Source: Pedosphaera sp.
Lineage (GTDB): Bacteria > Verrucomicrobiota > Verrucomicrobiia > Limisphaerales > Pedosphaeraceae
Reading direction: 5' to 3'
DNA length: 6,174 nt
Assembly: GCA_028293465.1 (NCBI GenBank)
Contig: JAQGOT010000325.1
Span: forward strand, 1-6,174
Program-made: the position numbers and the translations under genes
Part shown: piece by piece, positions 5,034 to 6,174 of the stretch
Layout of the letters: each line of letters starts with the position of its first letter
Numbering within the stretch: position 1 is the first letter of the stretch
Notes under the pieces: model-generated
Seen by the model: the letters and a program-made list of their open reading frames with translations, nothing else
Databases searched by the model: none
Told to the model about the DNA's origin: nothing

Positions 5034-5954
5034 ATGCAGACCCTCGTTGAAGACTTTTTGCAGTACTTGCGGCACGAGCGCGGGCAGTCGGAGCATACCC
5101 AGAAGACCTACTCGGCGCTGCTGAACCGTTTCCTCTCGTGGGCGCAAGTGCAGAATCTCACCGATTGGAAAATGGTTGAGCTTTCACATCTGCAAACCTT
5201 CCTGCTGCATGAGCGCGACCGGCCGTTGGCTAACCAGCCGAAGGAGAGCACGCGCAAACTGAGTTCGGAGAGCGTTTATCTGGAGATTGCGGCGTTGCGG
5301 GCATTTTATCGTTTCGCGGAAAATGAAAAACTGCTGCCGGTGAATGTGGCGGAAAATCTTTCCCTGCCGCGACGTTGGAAACGGTTGCCGAAAGCGCTGA
5401 GTGATCTGGAGATCAACCAATTGCTCGTGGCGGAAAATCCCGAAACGCCGCAGTCACTTTGCGATCAGGCGGTGCTGGAACTGGCTTATGCGTCCGGCCT
5501 GCGCCTGGCAGAATTGCGCAACGTGCGCCTGGAGCAACTCCATCTGGAAGCGGGGTTCATCAATGTCATCGGCAAAGGCAACAAGGAACGGGTGGTGCCG
5601 GTGGGGAGCAAGGCGGTGACCGCCATCACGCGCTACCTCGAAGTCGGCCGCCCCAAACTGGTCACCCCGCGTTCGCCGGCGAATTTGTTTTTGACCCGCC
5701 GCGGCACGCCGTTCGCCGCCGTGACGCTCTGGCTGCACATCAAGCAACGGGCCAAGCGCTCGGGAATTCCGCGCAACATCACGCCGCACATGTTGCGGCA
5801 TAGTTTCGCCACCCATTTGATGGAGCACGGCGCGGATCTGCGCGTCATCCAGGAATTGCTCGGCCATGCCAGCATCAGCACCACGGAGGTTTACACCCAT
5901 GTGGCCGGGAGCCGCTTGCGCGAGGTGCATCGGAAATTTCATCCCCGGGGCTAA
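5034..5954 (+). CDS. xerD: Site-specific tyrosine recombinase, XerD-like
   Basis: Complete 306-residue tyrosine recombinase. Residues about 1-105 form the SAM-like core-binding domain and about 118-300 the catalytic domain. All catalytic residues are present: R157 (ASGLRLAEL), K181 (GKGNKER), H252 and R255 (PHMLRHSFATH), H278 (LLGHAS) and the nucleophile Y287 (EVYTHV). The HGADLRVIQELLGH segment and the C-terminal YTHVA...RL...H..FHPR pattern are closer to XerD than XerC. Xer enzymes resolve chromosome dimers at dif, with XerD acting with FtsK. The chromosomal-housekeeping appearance, and the lack of any phage or transposon gene, argue against a mobile integrase. I chose the ATG at 5034, though GTG at 5031 is equally possible. 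No Shine-Dalgarno is seen. It lies 55 bp after purC on the same strand and may be co-transcribed. XerC, or a single-Xer-type assignment, is the alternative. Confidence 0.92.
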   Translation: MQTLVEDFLQYLRHERGQSEHTQKTYSALLNRFLSWAQVQNLTDWKMVELSHLQTFLLHERDRPLANQPKESTRKLSSESVYLEIAALRAFYRFAENEKLLPVNVAENLSLPRRWKRLPKALSDLEINQLLVAENPETPQSLCDQAVLELAYASGLRLAELRNVRLEQLHLEAGFINVIGKGNKERVVPVGSKAVTAITRYLEVGRPKLVTPRSPANLFLTRRGTPFAAVTLWLHIKQRAKRSGIPRNITPHMLRHSFATHLMEHGADLRVIQELLGHASISTTEVYTHVAGSRLREVHRKFHPRG

Positions 5955-6174
5955 GGCGGCGGGAAAAGGACCAAGAACCAGGCCCCAAGGAGGAGCGGTG
6001 GCGGATTTCGGTGGGCGTCCCGCGGTTATTCCGGGTGAGCAAAGGTTGAGCGGCTCCCAGGTTGATATTTCCGGGTGGTGGGGTTGGCCGAGGGGTGGGG
6101 TTCGTTGCGGTTGGTTTGCGGTTGGTGTTTCTGCGGTTAAGTGCCCATGCGGAATGCGGGAATCGGCGCTTGAC
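5955..6174. other. G-rich non-coding tail after xerD with short repeats
   Basis: I find no credible gene in these 220 bp and no convincing terminator for xerD. The plus strand is markedly G-rich. Short direct repeats recur: TTCCGGGTG at 6029-6037 and 6069-6077 (40 bp apart), and AGGTTGA at 6043-6049 and 6059-6065. The window ends in TTGAC, which could be a -35 element of a gene beyond the edge but cannot be tested here. Confidence 0.5.
6105..6126 (+). repeat. Perfect 11-bp tandem duplication TTGCGGTTGGT
   Basis: Two back-to-back perfect copies lie at 6105-6115 and 6116-6126, followed by a partial third core TGCGGTT at 6132-6138. An 11-bp step again places the units about one helical turn apart. 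The function is unknown; it could be part of a control region for a gene to the right, or a small slippage duplication. Confidence 0.65.

Noticed and set aside
5943..5950. CCCCGGGG palindrome at the xerD 3' end as a terminator
   Set aside because: It is a loopless 8-bp palindrome within the last codons, with no T-run after it.
6170..6174. TTGAC at the right edge as a -35 promoter element
   Set aside because: Any -10 element would lie outside the window, so nothing here can support it.

Overview
This is an ordinary-looking chromosomal segment from a moderately GC-rich bacterium with five recognisable protein genes. Three are on the minus strand (1-3594) and two on the plus strand (4088-5954), with a 493-bp divergent intergenic region between the two groups. 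I see no rRNA, tRNA, CRISPR array, insertion sequence or phage gene. None of the five start codons has a clear Shine-Dalgarno sequence. That, with the GC level, the repeat-rich spacer and the mix of gene families, suggests Verrucomicrobiota (Limisphaerales/Pedosphaera-like). This placement is an inference, and a protein search would be needed to confirm it.

Minus strand, in transcription order: a complete UDP-glucuronate 4-epimerase-like sugar epimerase (3594-2638) is followed by a likely Rho-independent terminator. A 199-bp spacer with an AT-rich inverted repeat comes next. Then follow an ArgE-like M20 zinc deacylase (2438-1308) and, 33 bp later and probably in the same transcript, a polytopic polysaccharide flippase of the MOP superfamily (1274-1), which runs off the left edge. 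The epimerase and flippase point to surface or exopolysaccharide synthesis. The deacylase may belong to arginine or amino-acid metabolism, or may have been recruited to the polysaccharide role.

Plus strand: a long-form SAICAR synthetase (purC, de novo purine synthesis; GTG or TTG start) is followed 55 bp later by a complete XerD-like tyrosine recombinase with all six catalytic residues. The last 220 bp are G-rich, non-coding as far as I can see, and carry short tandem repeats.

The most unusual part is the spacer 3595-4087. It is built from several short-period direct-repeat arrays: TTGGAT at an exact 10-bp period (four copies), CGTTACA in seven same-strand copies at roughly whole helical turns, CTTCGTTA twice at a 10-bp period, and 7-bp repeats. 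A pair of 21-bp heptad-built inverted repeats (19 of 21 identical) sits near its two ends. It may be a regulatory hub for the two divergent genes or a member of an intergenic repeat family. I found no convincing new multi-gene system.
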